From contig NZ_LSGP01000013.1 of the NCBI RefSeq assembly GCF_001611555.1, positions 681,745 to 745,744 on the forward strand: a stretch of DNA of 64,000 nt, written 5' to 3'. The notes below the pieces were generated by a model. It was not told the origin of the DNA, did not search any database, and was given only the letters and a program-made list of their open reading frames with translations. Positions 8,570 to 16,244 of the stretch are shown here, piece after piece (positions within the stretch are counted from its first letter, which is position 1; the number at the start of each line of letters is the position of its first letter). Source of the stretch: Anaerosporomusa subterranea. Its GTDB lineage: Bacteria; Bacillota; Negativicutes; Sporomusales; Acetonemataceae. The position numbers and the translations under genes were made by a program.

Positions 8570-8619
8570 ACCGGATTCCTCCCGTTAACTTCAATCATCT
8601 TGCGTCAAAAACATAGCAT

Positions 8620-8649
8620 ATTATACCATACCTTGTGTCTTTTTGCCAA
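8620..8649 (-). promoter_or_regulatory. Sigma-A-type promoter for the M24 peptidase-efp genes
   Basis: Minus-strand TTGGCA (plus 8644-8649) and TATAAT (plus 8620-8625) are separated by 18 bp. The pair lies about 50 bp upstream of the M24 peptidase start codon, in the only gap between it and the penicillin-binding protein gene. Confidence 0.65.
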
Positions 8650-8668
8650 TCACCGTTTTTACCGTGTT

Positions 8669-10327
8669 CTAGGGTTGCTGTGTGAGAATTCGCTCCATAA
8701 TCTCCCGAAACAAGGGCGCAGCAATATCGCCGCCTGACATGCCTTCTTCGATAAATACGACCGCCGCAAATTTTGGATTGGCAGCAGGGGCAAAGCCTGC
8801 GAACCAAGCGTGATTAATGCTCTTACCCTGAGATAGTCTACCTGTTTCAGCTGAACCGGTTTTGCCAGCTGAGCCGAGCTTTTCCACCTGAGCCGCCGCG
8901 CCTGTTCCATATTCAGTAACAGCTTTCATCATTTCCCGCATTTGTGCAGCAACAGGGGCTGACATCACTTGTTGCGGCGGGCGTCCCTGTGGGACTACAG
9001 TTATGCTGCCATCGTGATTGATCAGGCGGCTGACCAAAACTGGCTGACGTAATATTCCGCCGTTAGCTATCGCCGAAACCATGCCGACTACCTGCAATGG
9101 GCTGGCTTCTAACGTACCTTGACCGATTGACAGATTCGCCAAGTCGGCAGAGAAAACCGCAGCTGCATCTGGCAAGGTCCCCCCTGCCTCTCCCTGTAAA
9201 CCAATGCCGCTTAACTGGCCAAACCCCAACTTACGGGCATAGCTAAGCAGATTTTTGGCTCCTACTTTCAGACCTAATTCAATAAACACTGGATTGCTGG
9301 AGTAGGCCATCGCCTCGGTAAACGTAATCTTTCCTCGAGCACCTTTTTCATAATCCCAACCGCGAAAGCGGATTGAGTTGACCTCAATATAGCCATTGTC
9401 AAAAAATGTATCTTGCGGTTTGACCAACTGTTGTTCCAGCGCTGCCGCAGCCACAGCCAGCTTAAATACTGACCCAGGCTGATAATTCACGATCGCTCGG
9501 TTAAGCAGCGGTGCAGATTGGTGGTTCAGATACAGTTCTAAGTGATCGGCGTCGAAATTAGGGCGGGACGCCATGGCCAAAATTTCACCTGTCACAGGAT
9601 TCATAATAATGACCGCGCCTTTGCTGACACTCTGATCAAGAACAGACTCGACAATAGTTTGAATCCGCTTATCAATAGTCAACACAATATTCCCCGGACG
9701 TCTGCCTTCTGAAGCGTGAATCCGCTTGTAGCCGAGTCCCGGGATGATTCGTTGGCCAGCGTCCACCATAGCGGCAATATAAGTGGTTTGATGCCCCCGC
9801 AGTATCGAGTCAAAGCTTGCCTCAAGCCCGCTCACGCCTTGATTGTCGGCGGCATTAATATAGCCAAGGACATGTGCTGCGAGGCCGTTAAGACTATAGC
9901 GTTTTTTCTCAGTCACTGCAATAACCCCAGGCAAAGCCGCCTCGTTAATCTTGTTTGCGGTTTGCTGATCGATTGCGTACTTCCACTTGAATGGTTGTTT
10001 AACTGTCGCTAAGGTTTCTCTAAGCTCTACACTGTCGACACCGAGATCAACCAAATTCGAACAGACTTTTTGCAAATGATAAATCTGCGCAGGAAATACA
10101 AACAGATAGGATTGCCCAACAGTACCTGTCAATGGCAATCCATTTCTGTCCAAGATGTCTCCGCGTATACTGTTAGCGGGCGCCTCAACAATTCGGCTTT
10201 CCAGCGCACGGATGCTTAATTTGTCAGTTTCAATAACCTGTAGAAAAAAGAGGCGGCCAAAGATTGCAAAAACACCTATTGTTACAATAAAGAATAATTT
10301 TCTAAGACGAGAAACAGAAAAAGCCAT
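8669..10327 (-). CDS. Class B penicillin-binding protein (D,D-transpeptidase)
   Basis: A 552-aa bitopic protein with an N-terminal membrane anchor (about residues 11-29), a PBP-dimer domain and a transpeptidase domain. Active-site motifs are SVFK (S286, K289), SSN (343-345) and KTG (489-491). It cross-links peptidoglycan in the periplasm or outside the membrane, in the FtsI/SpoVD/PbpI group. In B. subtilis pbpI (yrrR) follows the same mltG-yrrM-U32 peptidase genes, so PbpI is the best guess by position. The start codon ATG 10325-10327 lies inside an 11-bp hairpin (10323-10352) that also holds its Shine-Dalgarno. No PASTA domains are seen. Confidence 0.9.
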   Translation of the reverse strand: MAFSVSRLRKLFFIVTIGVFAIFGRLFFLQVIETDKLSIRALESRIVEAPANSIRGDILDRNGLPLTGTVGQSYLFVFPAQIYHLQKVCSNLVDLGVDSVELRETLATVKQPFKWKYAIDQQTANKINEAALPGVIAVTEKKRYSLNGLAAHVLGYINAADNQGVSGLEASFDSILRGHQTTYIAAMVDAGQRIIPGLGYKRIHASEGRRPGNIVLTIDKRIQTIVESVLDQSVSKGAVIIMNPVTGEILAMASRPNFDADHLELYLNHQSAPLLNRAIVNYQPGSVFKLAVAAAALEQQLVKPQDTFFDNGYIEVNSIRFRGWDYEKGARGKITFTEAMAYSSNPVFIELGLKVGAKNLLSYARKLGFGQLSGIGLQGEAGGTLPDAAAVFSADLANLSIGQGTLEASPLQVVGMVSAIANGGILRQPVLVSRLINHDGSITVVPQGRPPQQVMSAPVAAQMREMMKAVTEYGTGAAAQVEKLGSAGKTGSAETGRLSQGKSINHAWFAGFAPAANPKFAAVVFIEEGMSGGDIAAPLFREIMERILTQQP

Positions 10328-10352
10328 ACTATCACCCTTAGGATAGTATGGC
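10323..10352 (-). promoter_or_regulatory. Hairpin masking the start of the PBP gene
   Basis: A perfect 11-bp stem (GCCATACTATC and its complement) with the 8-nt loop CTAAGGGT on the minus strand. The loop carries the AAGGG Shine-Dalgarno and the 3' arm carries the ATG of the PBP gene; the stem is followed by CTTTTT within the gene. It can therefore act as an intrinsic terminator for DUF4911, or as a translational block for the PBP gene, or both. Confidence 0.6.
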
Positions 10353-10367
10353 CATAGAAATTATTCC

Positions 10368-10586
10368 CTATTCCGCGCCGTCCACTAGTAAGTATGGAAC
10401 TGGCAGGTTGGTGACGATTGAAAGAACCTCCTGTCGCGTGTCCGGAGTAGCACGTATCGCCAATAGCCCCTTGGACCTATCAAGTGTTGTCACAACTCCA
10501 AGGTGCTCATAACCCTCCATAATCTTGCAGATAAAGGTAATATCCGCAGGAGCAACCTGAATATATACTGCTGCAGGATTATTCAT
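10368..10586 (-). CDS. DUF4911 domain protein
   Basis: A 72-aa protein matching the DUF4911 pattern (VQVAPADITFICKIMEGYEHLG-like start, then GLLAIRATPDTRQEVLSIV). It probably folds as a small ferredoxin-like alpha/beta domain, similar in size to ACT-type modules. Its start overlaps the stop of the U32 peptidase gene (ATGA at 10583-10586), so the two are translationally coupled. Function is unknown; the family commonly follows U32 peptidases in clostridia, which hints at a linked role. Confidence 0.7.
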   Translation of the reverse strand: MNNPAAVYIQVAPADITFICKIMEGYEHLGVVTTLDRSKGLLAIRATPDTRQEVLSIVTNLPVPYLLVDGAE

Positions 10587-11806
10587 GGGCTCACCTGGCG
10601 ACGAAGCATAGAAAACGGGGCAACTGGCTGTTGGACATCCATTCTTACAAGCTGTTGTGCGTGGGGAGCGACTGATATTTCATTTCCCTCTACATCAGTC
10701 ATCCGTGTGATTATTTGTTGGAAATTCGACTGGCCTGGCTGCATGATTTCAATTTCTTCGCCTGTCTTCATATTATTTCTCTGCTCAACGATTGCGGTTT
10801 TGCTAACAGGGTCATAGGAATGAACTAGACCAACAAAGTCATGGGTTTGATGGTAGGTTCGATCGCCATAAATCTGATCAGCCTCAGTTGTCTTAGCAAA
10901 GGCGAAGCCGGTAGTGTAAGCGCGATGTGAAATTTTAGCTAGTTCAGTAAGCCATTCCGGTCGGGCAACAAAGTCTGATGGGTCGGCGAAATATGTATCA
11001 ATAGCCTCCCGGTAAACTTTAACAACAGTTGCCACATAATGCACACTTTTCATGCGGCCCTCGATCTTAAAACTATCCAGTCCTGCCGCGATCAAATCGC
11101 CAATATGTGGTAACATGCACAAATCTCGAGAGTTAAAGACATACGCGCCGCGTTCATCTTCTAGTACAGGAAAGTACTGTCCAGGCCGAGTTTCCTCTAC
11201 TACAGAATATTTCCAGCGGCAGGCTTGGGCGCATTCGCCGCGGTTAGCATCTCTACCAGTTAGATAATTGCTTAATAGACACCGTCCCGAATAGGAAATA
11301 CACATTGCGCCATGAACGAAGGCTTCCAGTTCCACCTGGGTTTTCTCACGGATGCCGCGTATCTCGGACAGTGACAACTCACGGGCAAGCACAATACGCT
11401 TTGCCCCCTGGGACTGCCAAAATTGAGCTGACGCCCAGTTGGTATTGTTAGCCTGGGTGCTAATATGAAGCGGCAGTTTAGGCGCTACTGAACGAGCCAC
11501 GCTAAATATACCAGGATCAGAAACAATGAGCGCGTCCACACCGGCTTCAGACAGAAATCTAATATACTCCGGCAATCCAACCAAGTCTTCGTTATGAGGA
11601 ATAATATTCACCGTTACATAGACCCTGCGCCCAAGCGCATGGGCGTAGGCAACAGCTTCACGCACATCATCATCCGTGAAGTTGTCGCTAAATGCCCGCA
11701 GGCCATAGGCCTTGCCGCCTAAAAATACCGCATCTGCTCCATAAGTTAATGCAATCTTTAGTTTTTCCAGATTACCCGCTGGTGCCAATAGTTCAGGTTT
11801 CTTCAT
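10583..11806 (-). CDS. Peptidase U32 family protein
   Basis: A 407-aa protein with the U32 opening (KKPELLAPAGNLEKLK) and the family signature around EAFVHGAMCISYSGRC, plus several cysteines. U32 proteins include collagenase-like proteases and the RlhA/TrhP tRNA/rRNA hydroxylation factors; this one corresponds by position to B. subtilis yrrN/yrrO, where YrrO/YrrN act with tRNA uridine-34 hydroxylation. I therefore favour a tRNA hydroxylation role over proteolysis. The start ATG 11804-11806 is preceded by GAGGAG; longer in-frame starts run deep into the methyltransferase gene. It overlaps the end of that gene by 14 bp. Confidence 0.85.
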   Translation of the reverse strand: MKKPELLAPAGNLEKLKIALTYGADAVFLGGKAYGLRAFSDNFTDDDVREAVAYAHALGRRVYVTVNIIPHNEDLVGLPEYIRFLSEAGVDALIVSDPGIFSVARSVAPKLPLHISTQANNTNWASAQFWQSQGAKRIVLARELSLSEIRGIREKTQVELEAFVHGAMCISYSGRCLLSNYLTGRDANRGECAQACRWKYSVVEETRPGQYFPVLEDERGAYVFNSRDLCMLPHIGDLIAAGLDSFKIEGRMKSVHYVATVVKVYREAIDTYFADPSDFVARPEWLTELAKISHRAYTTGFAFAKTTEADQIYGDRTYHQTHDFVGLVHSYDPVSKTAIVEQRNNMKTGEEIEIMQPGQSNFQQIITRMTDVEGNEISVAPHAQQLVRMDVQQPVAPFSMLRRQVSP

Positions 11807-12419
11807 CAGATTCTCCTCGATGTTCTCGATAATAGGAAATAGCCACCCCGTCGCCGTCAGACAACAAGGTGGTTGCAAAACGTTCATCAGTTGAAACAAA
11901 AGCCAAGTACTCGCGCAACCGTTTTACCAAAGTCCGATAACGGCGCGGCGGATTTTCCTCAGCGTTTACCATACCCCGAAATAAAACATTATCAGCCACC
12001 ACAACTGCGACTGGCGCAAGTTTGTTAAGTAATAGCTGCAGGTATGCAAGGTACTGCCCTTTAGGTCCATCCAAAAAGATAAAATCAAAATCACCAGTTA
12101 GCTGGTTAAGTATTGTCAACGCGTCACCGACCAGTACTGTCACACGTTCACTAAATCCGGCGTCAGCAATATGTTGTTTGGCGATAGCCGCTCTTTCGGC
12201 ATCAATTTCTAAGGTTACCAAGGTTGCGCTCTCTGGCATCGATGCCGCAATTAACAAAGTAGAATACCCGATTGCCGTGCCAACTTCCAACAGCCGCACA
12301 GGCCGTTTCTCCCGAACGACATCAACGAGTATTTTTTCGCACTCTGGCCTCAAGATAGGTACCGATTCCTCGGATGCAGACCGCCGCATGTCTGCGAGCA
12401 AGGCATGTACTCTTGTCAT
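11793..12419 (-). CDS. Class I SAM O-methyltransferase (YrrM/TrmR-like)
   Basis: A 208-aa Rossmann methyltransferase with the SAM motif LLEVGTAIGYSTL (about residues 43-55) and FIFLDGPKGQY further on. It belongs to the O-methyltransferase 3 family; the B. subtilis homologue YrrM (TrmR) methylates 5-hydroxyuridine in tRNA to 5-methoxyuridine. The neighbouring U32 protein is the counterpart of the hydroxylation factor, so the pair probably makes mo5U34. The start follows the mltG stop directly (TAAATG). Function is inferred from family and synteny. Confidence 0.87.
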   Translation of the reverse strand: MTRVHALLADMRRSASEESVPILRPECEKILVDVVREKRPVRLLEVGTAIGYSTLLIAASMPESATLVTLEIDAERAAIAKQHIADAGFSERVTVLVGDALTILNQLTGDFDFIFLDGPKGQYLAYLQLLLNKLAPVAVVVADNVLFRGMVNAEENPPRRYRTLVKRLREYLAFVSTDERFATTLLSDGDGVAISYYREHRGESDEET

Positions 12420-13442
12420 TTAATTGCTCACCTGGGCAATCGCCGCCAAATGTTGTTCATAGGTTTTCGAGAAGTGATGAACACCATTTTTATCAGCAAC
12501 AAAATACAAATTATCGGTTGCTGCCGGGTAGAGGACAGCTTTGATTGAGTCAATGCCAGGATTGGCGATCGGGCCGGGCGGCAACCCCATATTCAGATAA
12601 GTATTATACGGGGAGGGAATCTGCGTATCTTGAATCGTTAGCTCAGGCTTCGGATAACCCAAAATGTATTGAATCGTCGCGCAAGATTGCAACGGCATTT
12701 CCAACTTCAAGCGATTCATGAACACTGCTGCAATGATCGGACGTTCAGACTCGACCTGAGCCTCCTTTTCAACCAGAGAGGCCAGTATAATAACATCTCT
12801 CAGGCTAAGGTCCATTTGCCGAGCTCTTTCTTTCATTTCTGGTGTGAAGCGATCGTTAAATTGATACAGCATCATCTTAAGTAACTGTGGTTCGGTTACC
12901 CCTCGCGCTACGCGATAGGTATCAGGAAAAGCGAAGCCCTCTACCGGGTAAACAATATCGGCCCCAGCCTGTATATACTCATAAGGTCTCAGGACTTTAG
13001 CAGCTTCTTTAAACTTAGCGGCATCAGCAAGATTCTTCTCAGCCAAAAGAGCTGCAATTTGGTCAATCGTATATCCCTCTGGTACGGTAAATTGCCGGTA
13101 GGCTACTTCACCTCTGGCTAACATGCCCACAATGTGACGTACACTCATGTTGGGACTGAAGGAGTACTCCGCTGCTTGCAACGATTTCTCCATTCCTTCT
13201 AACCGGGCTACCATCCGAAAGAGGGAAACGCTCCTGATTAAGTTTTTTTCATACAGCACTTGTCCGATCTCCTGGGTAGACATGCCTGGCTTTACTGTTA
13301 TCATCACTGCAGCGGCAGATCCGGCGCTAATCGGCTGAGCCAACTCATATACCATTCGCCCGCCAAGCAGACCAGTAAGCATCAAGAGTGCCAATACAGC
13401 CGGGAGAAGCCACCGGCGAATCTGTGGTTTAGTTTGCAGCAT
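12420..13442 (-). CDS. mltG: Endolytic transglycosylase MltG
   Basis: A 340-aa protein with an N-terminal membrane anchor (about residues 9-30), a LysM-like region (VPEGYTIDQIAALL) and the YceG catalytic domain with ASLVEKEAQ carrying the catalytic Glu, and SPYNTY. MltG cuts nascent glycan strands at the membrane and sets strand length. The start ATG 13440-13442 has GAGGTGG five bases upstream; a TTG ten codons earlier has none. It sits in the alaS-ireB-ruvX-DUF1292-mltG-yrrM order known from B. subtilis. A promoter and structured leader lie upstream (13501-13645). Confidence 0.94.
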   Translation of the reverse strand: MLQTKPQIRRWLLPAVLALLMLTGLLGGRMVYELAQPISAGSAAAVMITVKPGMSTQEIGQVLYEKNLIRSVSLFRMVARLEGMEKSLQAAEYSFSPNMSVRHIVGMLARGEVAYRQFTVPEGYTIDQIAALLAEKNLADAAKFKEAAKVLRPYEYIQAGADIVYPVEGFAFPDTYRVARGVTEPQLLKMMLYQFNDRFTPEMKERARQMDLSLRDVIILASLVEKEAQVESERPIIAAVFMNRLKLEMPLQSCATIQYILGYPKPELTIQDTQIPSPYNTYLNMGLPPGPIANPGIDSIKAVLYPAATDNLYFVADKNGVHHFSKTYEQHLAAIAQVSN

Positions 13443-13500
13443 TATACCACCTCTTTTTTGTGGCTTGTTCAATACGGGATAAAGAAGACTTGATGTAGTT

Positions 13501-13577
13501 GGAGTTTTTACTCCATTTGAATCCTAGTCCACTTATCCAGGACTTAGTCGTTCTTTCTCCCGCTTTCGAAGCGGGAG
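13501..13577 (-). promoter_or_regulatory. Structured 5' leader of mltG (three hairpins)
   Basis: Three consecutive hairpins lie between the proposed promoter and mltG. On plus coordinates they are 13501-13514 (GGAGT / ACTCC), 13526-13544 (AGTCC / GGACT) and 13557-13577 (9-bp CTCCCGCTT / AAGCGGGAG with a TCG loop). None is followed by a T-tract on the minus strand, so they do not look like terminators. No known riboswitch class is recognised. A remnant end of an IS200/IS605-type element is an alternative. Confidence 0.4.
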
Positions 13578-13615
13578 TCTTAAATCGGGTTAGTCATCGA
13601 TAAATCCCTTTATAA

Positions 13616-13645
13616 AGCATACAGTACTGCCTGAACAGATGTCAA
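13616..13645 (-). promoter_or_regulatory. Candidate sigma-A promoter for mltG
   Basis: Minus-strand TTGACA (plus 13640-13645) and TATGCT (plus 13616-13621) are 18 bp apart. Transcription from here would give a leader of about 165 nt holding the three hairpins at 13501-13577. Confidence 0.5.
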
Positions 13646-13690
13646 TATGCGACAAAATGCTGCACGTATTATGATGCACATTTTTACAAG

Positions 13691-13946
13691 AAAAAACCGT
13701 CGTTACATATGAGACTAGCAGTAATTGTGCAGCTAGAGCAAAAAAAACGCCGTTACTATGAAACTAACAGCAATACTATTAAGGCTAGTCAGAAATAAAA
13801 CCACCGTCGCATATGAGACTAGCGGCAATTGTAGGGCCTAGTTATAAAAACCGCCGTTACCTACGAGACTAGCAGCAGTTGTAGGACTAATCAAGAAAAA
13901 ACCGCCGTTACATATGAAACTAGCAGCAATTGTAAGGCCTAGTTAT
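13691..13946. repeat. Degenerate tandem array, five units of about 51 bp
   Basis: Five imperfect units each read roughly A-tract, CCGCCGTTACATAT, GAGACTAGC, AGCAATTGTA, then GGCCTAGTTAT on the plus strand. The GAGACTAGC core begins at 13711, 13760 (as GAAACTAAC), 13815, 13865 and 13916 (as GAAACTAGC), so spacing is 49, 55, 50 and 51 bp. In the last unit GCC-TTACA and TGTAA-GGC can pair around the core. No open frame or spacer diversity is seen, so this is not CRISPR. A related single sequence lies at 45850-45893. The remaining sequence of the gene-free stretch 13443-13983 holds the mltG leader and promoter. Confidence 0.75.
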
Positions 13947-13974
13947 AAAAAAACCGGGGCGAGATGCCCCGGTT
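13947..13974 (-). terminator. Terminator after DUF1292 gene
   Basis: A 9-bp stem (AACCGGGGC / GCCCCGGTT) with a GAGAT loop is followed on the minus strand by seven T. It sits 10 bp beyond the stop of the DUF1292 gene and closes the alaS-ireB-AKR-ruvX-DUF1292 run before the tandem array. Confidence 0.9.
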
Positions 13975-13983
13975 AGCTATTTT

Positions 13984-14334
13984 TTAGTCCTCTGCTTCTT
14001 CTTCAGCCATGATTTCATCGTATGCTTTGATCACAGCTTCGTACTCTTCGTCTGTCGGGTCTACATAGACTTGTTCGCCTTTTTCATCCTCGTCAATCCG
14101 AGCGATGATAGCATCTTGTTCGCCGCCGCAGCAATCGCAATCGGACTCTTCTTCGGAACACTCGCAGCCTTCTTCTTCATCCATTTCAAGCGGTACTAAA
14201 ATGGCAAAGTTCTTATCGCCAACAGGAATTACCATTTCTTCCCGATAATAGAATTCATTGCCTTCTTCGTCAGTAATAACGACAATGGCATCTTCTTCCA
14301 TACCGTCGAGATCATCTTTTTCAAAATCAGCCAT
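13984..14334 (-). CDS. DUF1292 domain protein with Cys cluster
   Basis: A 116-aa, very acidic protein of the DUF1292 (YrzB) family, with the core IVVITDEEGNEFYYREEM and a C-terminal YDEIMAEEEAED tail. Unusually it carries five cysteines in a short stretch (C57, C59, C66, C68, C69 within an acidic insert), which could bind metal. The function of the family is unknown. It lies between ruvX and mltG as yrzB does in B. subtilis. GAGGTG five bases upstream supports ATG 14332-14334 over a GTG two codons earlier. Confidence 0.85.
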   Translation of the reverse strand: MADFEKDDLDGMEEDAIVVITDEEGNEFYYREEMVIPVGDKNFAILVPLEMDEEEGCECSEEESDCDCCGGEQDAIIARIDEDEKGEQVYVDPTDEEYEAVIKAYDEIMAEEEAED

Positions 14335-14431
14335 ATTCACACCTCATTTCGCTATTTGGAAACATTGGGTAATCTACTAGGTAATGTAGTCATTTTATAG
14401 TAGATAATCGGCCATGTCAAGGAACATTCTA

Positions 14432-14863
14432 CTAAGATGGACGAAAGCTCGTTGTTAAACTATCGAGATATCCTTGCAAAATAAATACTGCCGCCATTTT
14501 ATCAATTACCTGCCGCCGTTTGGCTCGGCTGACATCGGCTTCAATTAAAGACCGCTGAGCTGCGACTGTCGACAAGCGTTCATCCCACAGACGAATAGTG
14601 ATCCCCGGAAACTGTTCTTTGAGTTTGTCAGCGAACTGTTTGGTTTCCTCACCACGCGGACCGATTGTGCCATTCATATTCTTAGGAAAGCCGATGAGCA
14701 GGGTGTCAGCTTCGTATTCATCAATAAGCTGCTTCAGGCGAGTGATATCTTTTGCCCATGCGGAGCGTCGGATAACTTCCACACCCTGGGCTGTAATCAT
14801 GAGCAAGTCACTGACAGCCACCCCAATCGTTTTATCGCCAACATCTAATGCCAGTATGCGCAT
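14432..14863 (-). CDS. ruvX: YqgF/RuvX family RNase H-like nuclease
   Basis: A 143-aa protein with an RNase H-like fold: [17 protein letters not shown] at the N-terminus carries the first catalytic Asp, [11 protein letters not shown] the middle motif, and RLWDERLST a further acidic position. Family members act in 16S rRNA 5'-end maturation (YqgF) and were also proposed as Holliday junction resolvases. Usual length. GGAGG precedes ATG 14861-14863. It normally follows ireB directly, but here an aldo/keto reductase gene lies between. Confidence 0.92.
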   Translation of the reverse strand: MRILALDVGDKTIGVAVSDLLMITAQGVEVIRRSAWAKDITRLKQLIDEYEADTLLIGFPKNMNGTIGPRGEETKQFADKLKEQFPGITIRLWDERLSTVAAQRSLIEADVSRAKRRQVIDKMAAVFILQGYLDSLTTSFRPS

Positions 14864-14894
14864 ACATCCTCCAATTTATACCAAACAAGCAAAC

Positions 14895-15842
14895 TTATAT
14901 CACTTTAAGACAAAATTCCGAACAAACCGAAGCGCAATAACCGCAAAGCACGCATCGTTTCTGGTCAACCACAGCTTTGCCTTGCTCTAGAGTCAATGCG
15001 CTCATCGGGCAACGGGCCACACATTGACCGCAGCCAGCGCACCAGTCTTCAATTAAAAGCCGCCGTTTCTTGCCAGCCACTGCTGACACCTGCTCGGGCA
15101 GCGGTTTACGTCCCTCAAAGATAGCGCAATTGAATGCAACCTCATCAGGCGTCTGCATCCCAACGACAACTGAGGCGAGGTTAGCTTTGTTCAGAATCCA
15201 GGAAAATGCCTGTTGGGCATTTTGCCCTAAATGCCCGCCGCCTAACGCCTTCATACCATATATGCCTTTACCGGCACTGGCAGCATCATCAATAGCCGCA
15301 AGCATGTCGTCGACCGTCCCGTCAAGAATGCCAAGTCCAGCTTTATTAATGATTGGATGGATAACATCAATTTCTTCGATTAATGCGGCGGCGCGTACAA
15401 CTTCAACCGTGTGGGTCGACACACCAATGGCGCGCACTAGGCCACGTTCCTTCGCTTTGACGAGAAAATCAAGCGCCGGGCGATGACCTTTAAGCGTGAG
15501 TCGGGATGTCTGTTCATGCAGACTGAAAATGTCTATATAATCTCTGCCAATTTCACTGCAGGCAGTATGAACACTCTGTTCCATTGCCTGGTATTCATAC
15601 GCATAGGACTTGGAAGCAATGATAACATCACCATCAAAGCCGTTTAGGCCTGCCCGAATGTGAGAGTATGTGCCATATAATTCTGCCGTATCGATAAAGT
15701 TAACCCCAGCGTCAAGCGCAACGCGGATTACCCTGCCACCATCCTCTGATGATAGCCCTGCTTGCAGCGGACCAATTGTCAATGCGCCAAACCCTAGACG
15801 GGAAACCTGAATACCTGTCTTACCTAATGAACGCAGTTCCAT
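14895..15842 (-). CDS. Aldo/keto reductase with C-terminal 2[4Fe-4S] domain
   Basis: A 315-aa protein. Residues 1 to about 250 form an AKR TIM barrel (catalytic-type D-x4-Y in VNFIDTAELYGTY, K in IIASKSYAYEY), and the last 60 residues carry two ferredoxin motifs, CAGCGQCVARCP and CVLCGYCASVC. Such fused AKRs are common in anaerobes and are thought to pass electrons between the Fe-S domain and an NAD(P)-linked aldehyde or ketone site; the substrate is unknown. It is inserted in the otherwise conserved ireB-ruvX pair and starts only 1 bp beyond ireB's stop, so it is co-transcribed. Confidence 0.88.
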   Translation of the reverse strand: MELRSLGKTGIQVSRLGFGALTIGPLQAGLSSEDGGRVIRVALDAGVNFIDTAELYGTYSHIRAGLNGFDGDVIIASKSYAYEYQAMEQSVHTACSEIGRDYIDIFSLHEQTSRLTLKGHRPALDFLVKAKERGLVRAIGVSTHTVEVVRAAALIEEIDVIHPIINKAGLGILDGTVDDMLAAIDDAASAGKGIYGMKALGGGHLGQNAQQAFSWILNKANLASVVVGMQTPDEVAFNCAIFEGRKPLPEQVSAVAGKKRRLLIEDWCAGCGQCVARCPMSALTLEQGKAVVDQKRCVLCGYCASVCSEFCLKVI

Positions 15843-15843
15843 G

Positions 15844-16101
15844 TTACTTTTCCTTCACATACGCTCCGACCAATTCCTCCAGAATCTCGTCCCTTTCAAA
15901 CTTTCGAATCAGCATCCGCGCATTGCGGTAGCTGGTGATATAGGTGGGATCGCCGGACAAAAGGTAGCCAACGATCTGGTTAATGGGATTATAGCCTTTC
16001 TCTTTCAGCGCCCGGTACACAGTCACGATTGTTTCGCCAACGTCTTTCGGCTCTACATCGTCAACCTTATACATCATGGTTTGATCGGAAACAGGCTTCA
16101 T
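15844..16101 (-). CDS. ireB: IreB family regulatory phosphoprotein
   Basis: An 85-aa protein matching the IreB (UPF0297, YrzL) family: Thr-rich N-terminus, then [31 protein letters not shown] and an acidic end. In Enterococcus IreB is a substrate of the PASTA kinase IreK and affects cephalosporin resistance. No PASTA kinase is in this window. It lies 144 bp after alaS with AAAGGAGA upstream of ATG 16099-16101, the usual alaS-ireB order. Length is typical. Confidence 0.93.
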   Translation of the reverse strand: MKPVSDQTMMYKVDDVEPKDVGETIVTVYRALKEKGYNPINQIVGYLLSGDPTYITSYRNARMLIRKFERDEILEELVGAYVKEK

Positions 16102-16214
16102 ACCACATCATCTCCTTTAAGGATATTACCTTGGGCTGTTAATAGACAATGTCTATTATTTCTATATTCGACTCTTGCTATGTATTTCCTGTCTGGCAGT
16201 AAGTCAATTGAATT

Positions 16215-16242
16215 AAAAGCGCGGTGAAACCACCGCGCTTTT
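16215..16242 (-). terminator. Terminator after alaS
   Basis: A perfect 12-bp inverted repeat (AAAAGCGCGGTG / CACCGCGCTTTT) with a 4-nt loop lies 2 bp beyond the alaS stop. On the minus strand the stem ends in CTTTTAATT. It may leak, since ireB follows in the same direction. Confidence 0.85.
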
Positions 16243-16244
16243 TA

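Noticed and set aside
13691..13946. CRISPR array
   Set aside because: The repeats are degenerate, tandem and without spacers of constant length or varied sequence, and no cas gene is nearby.
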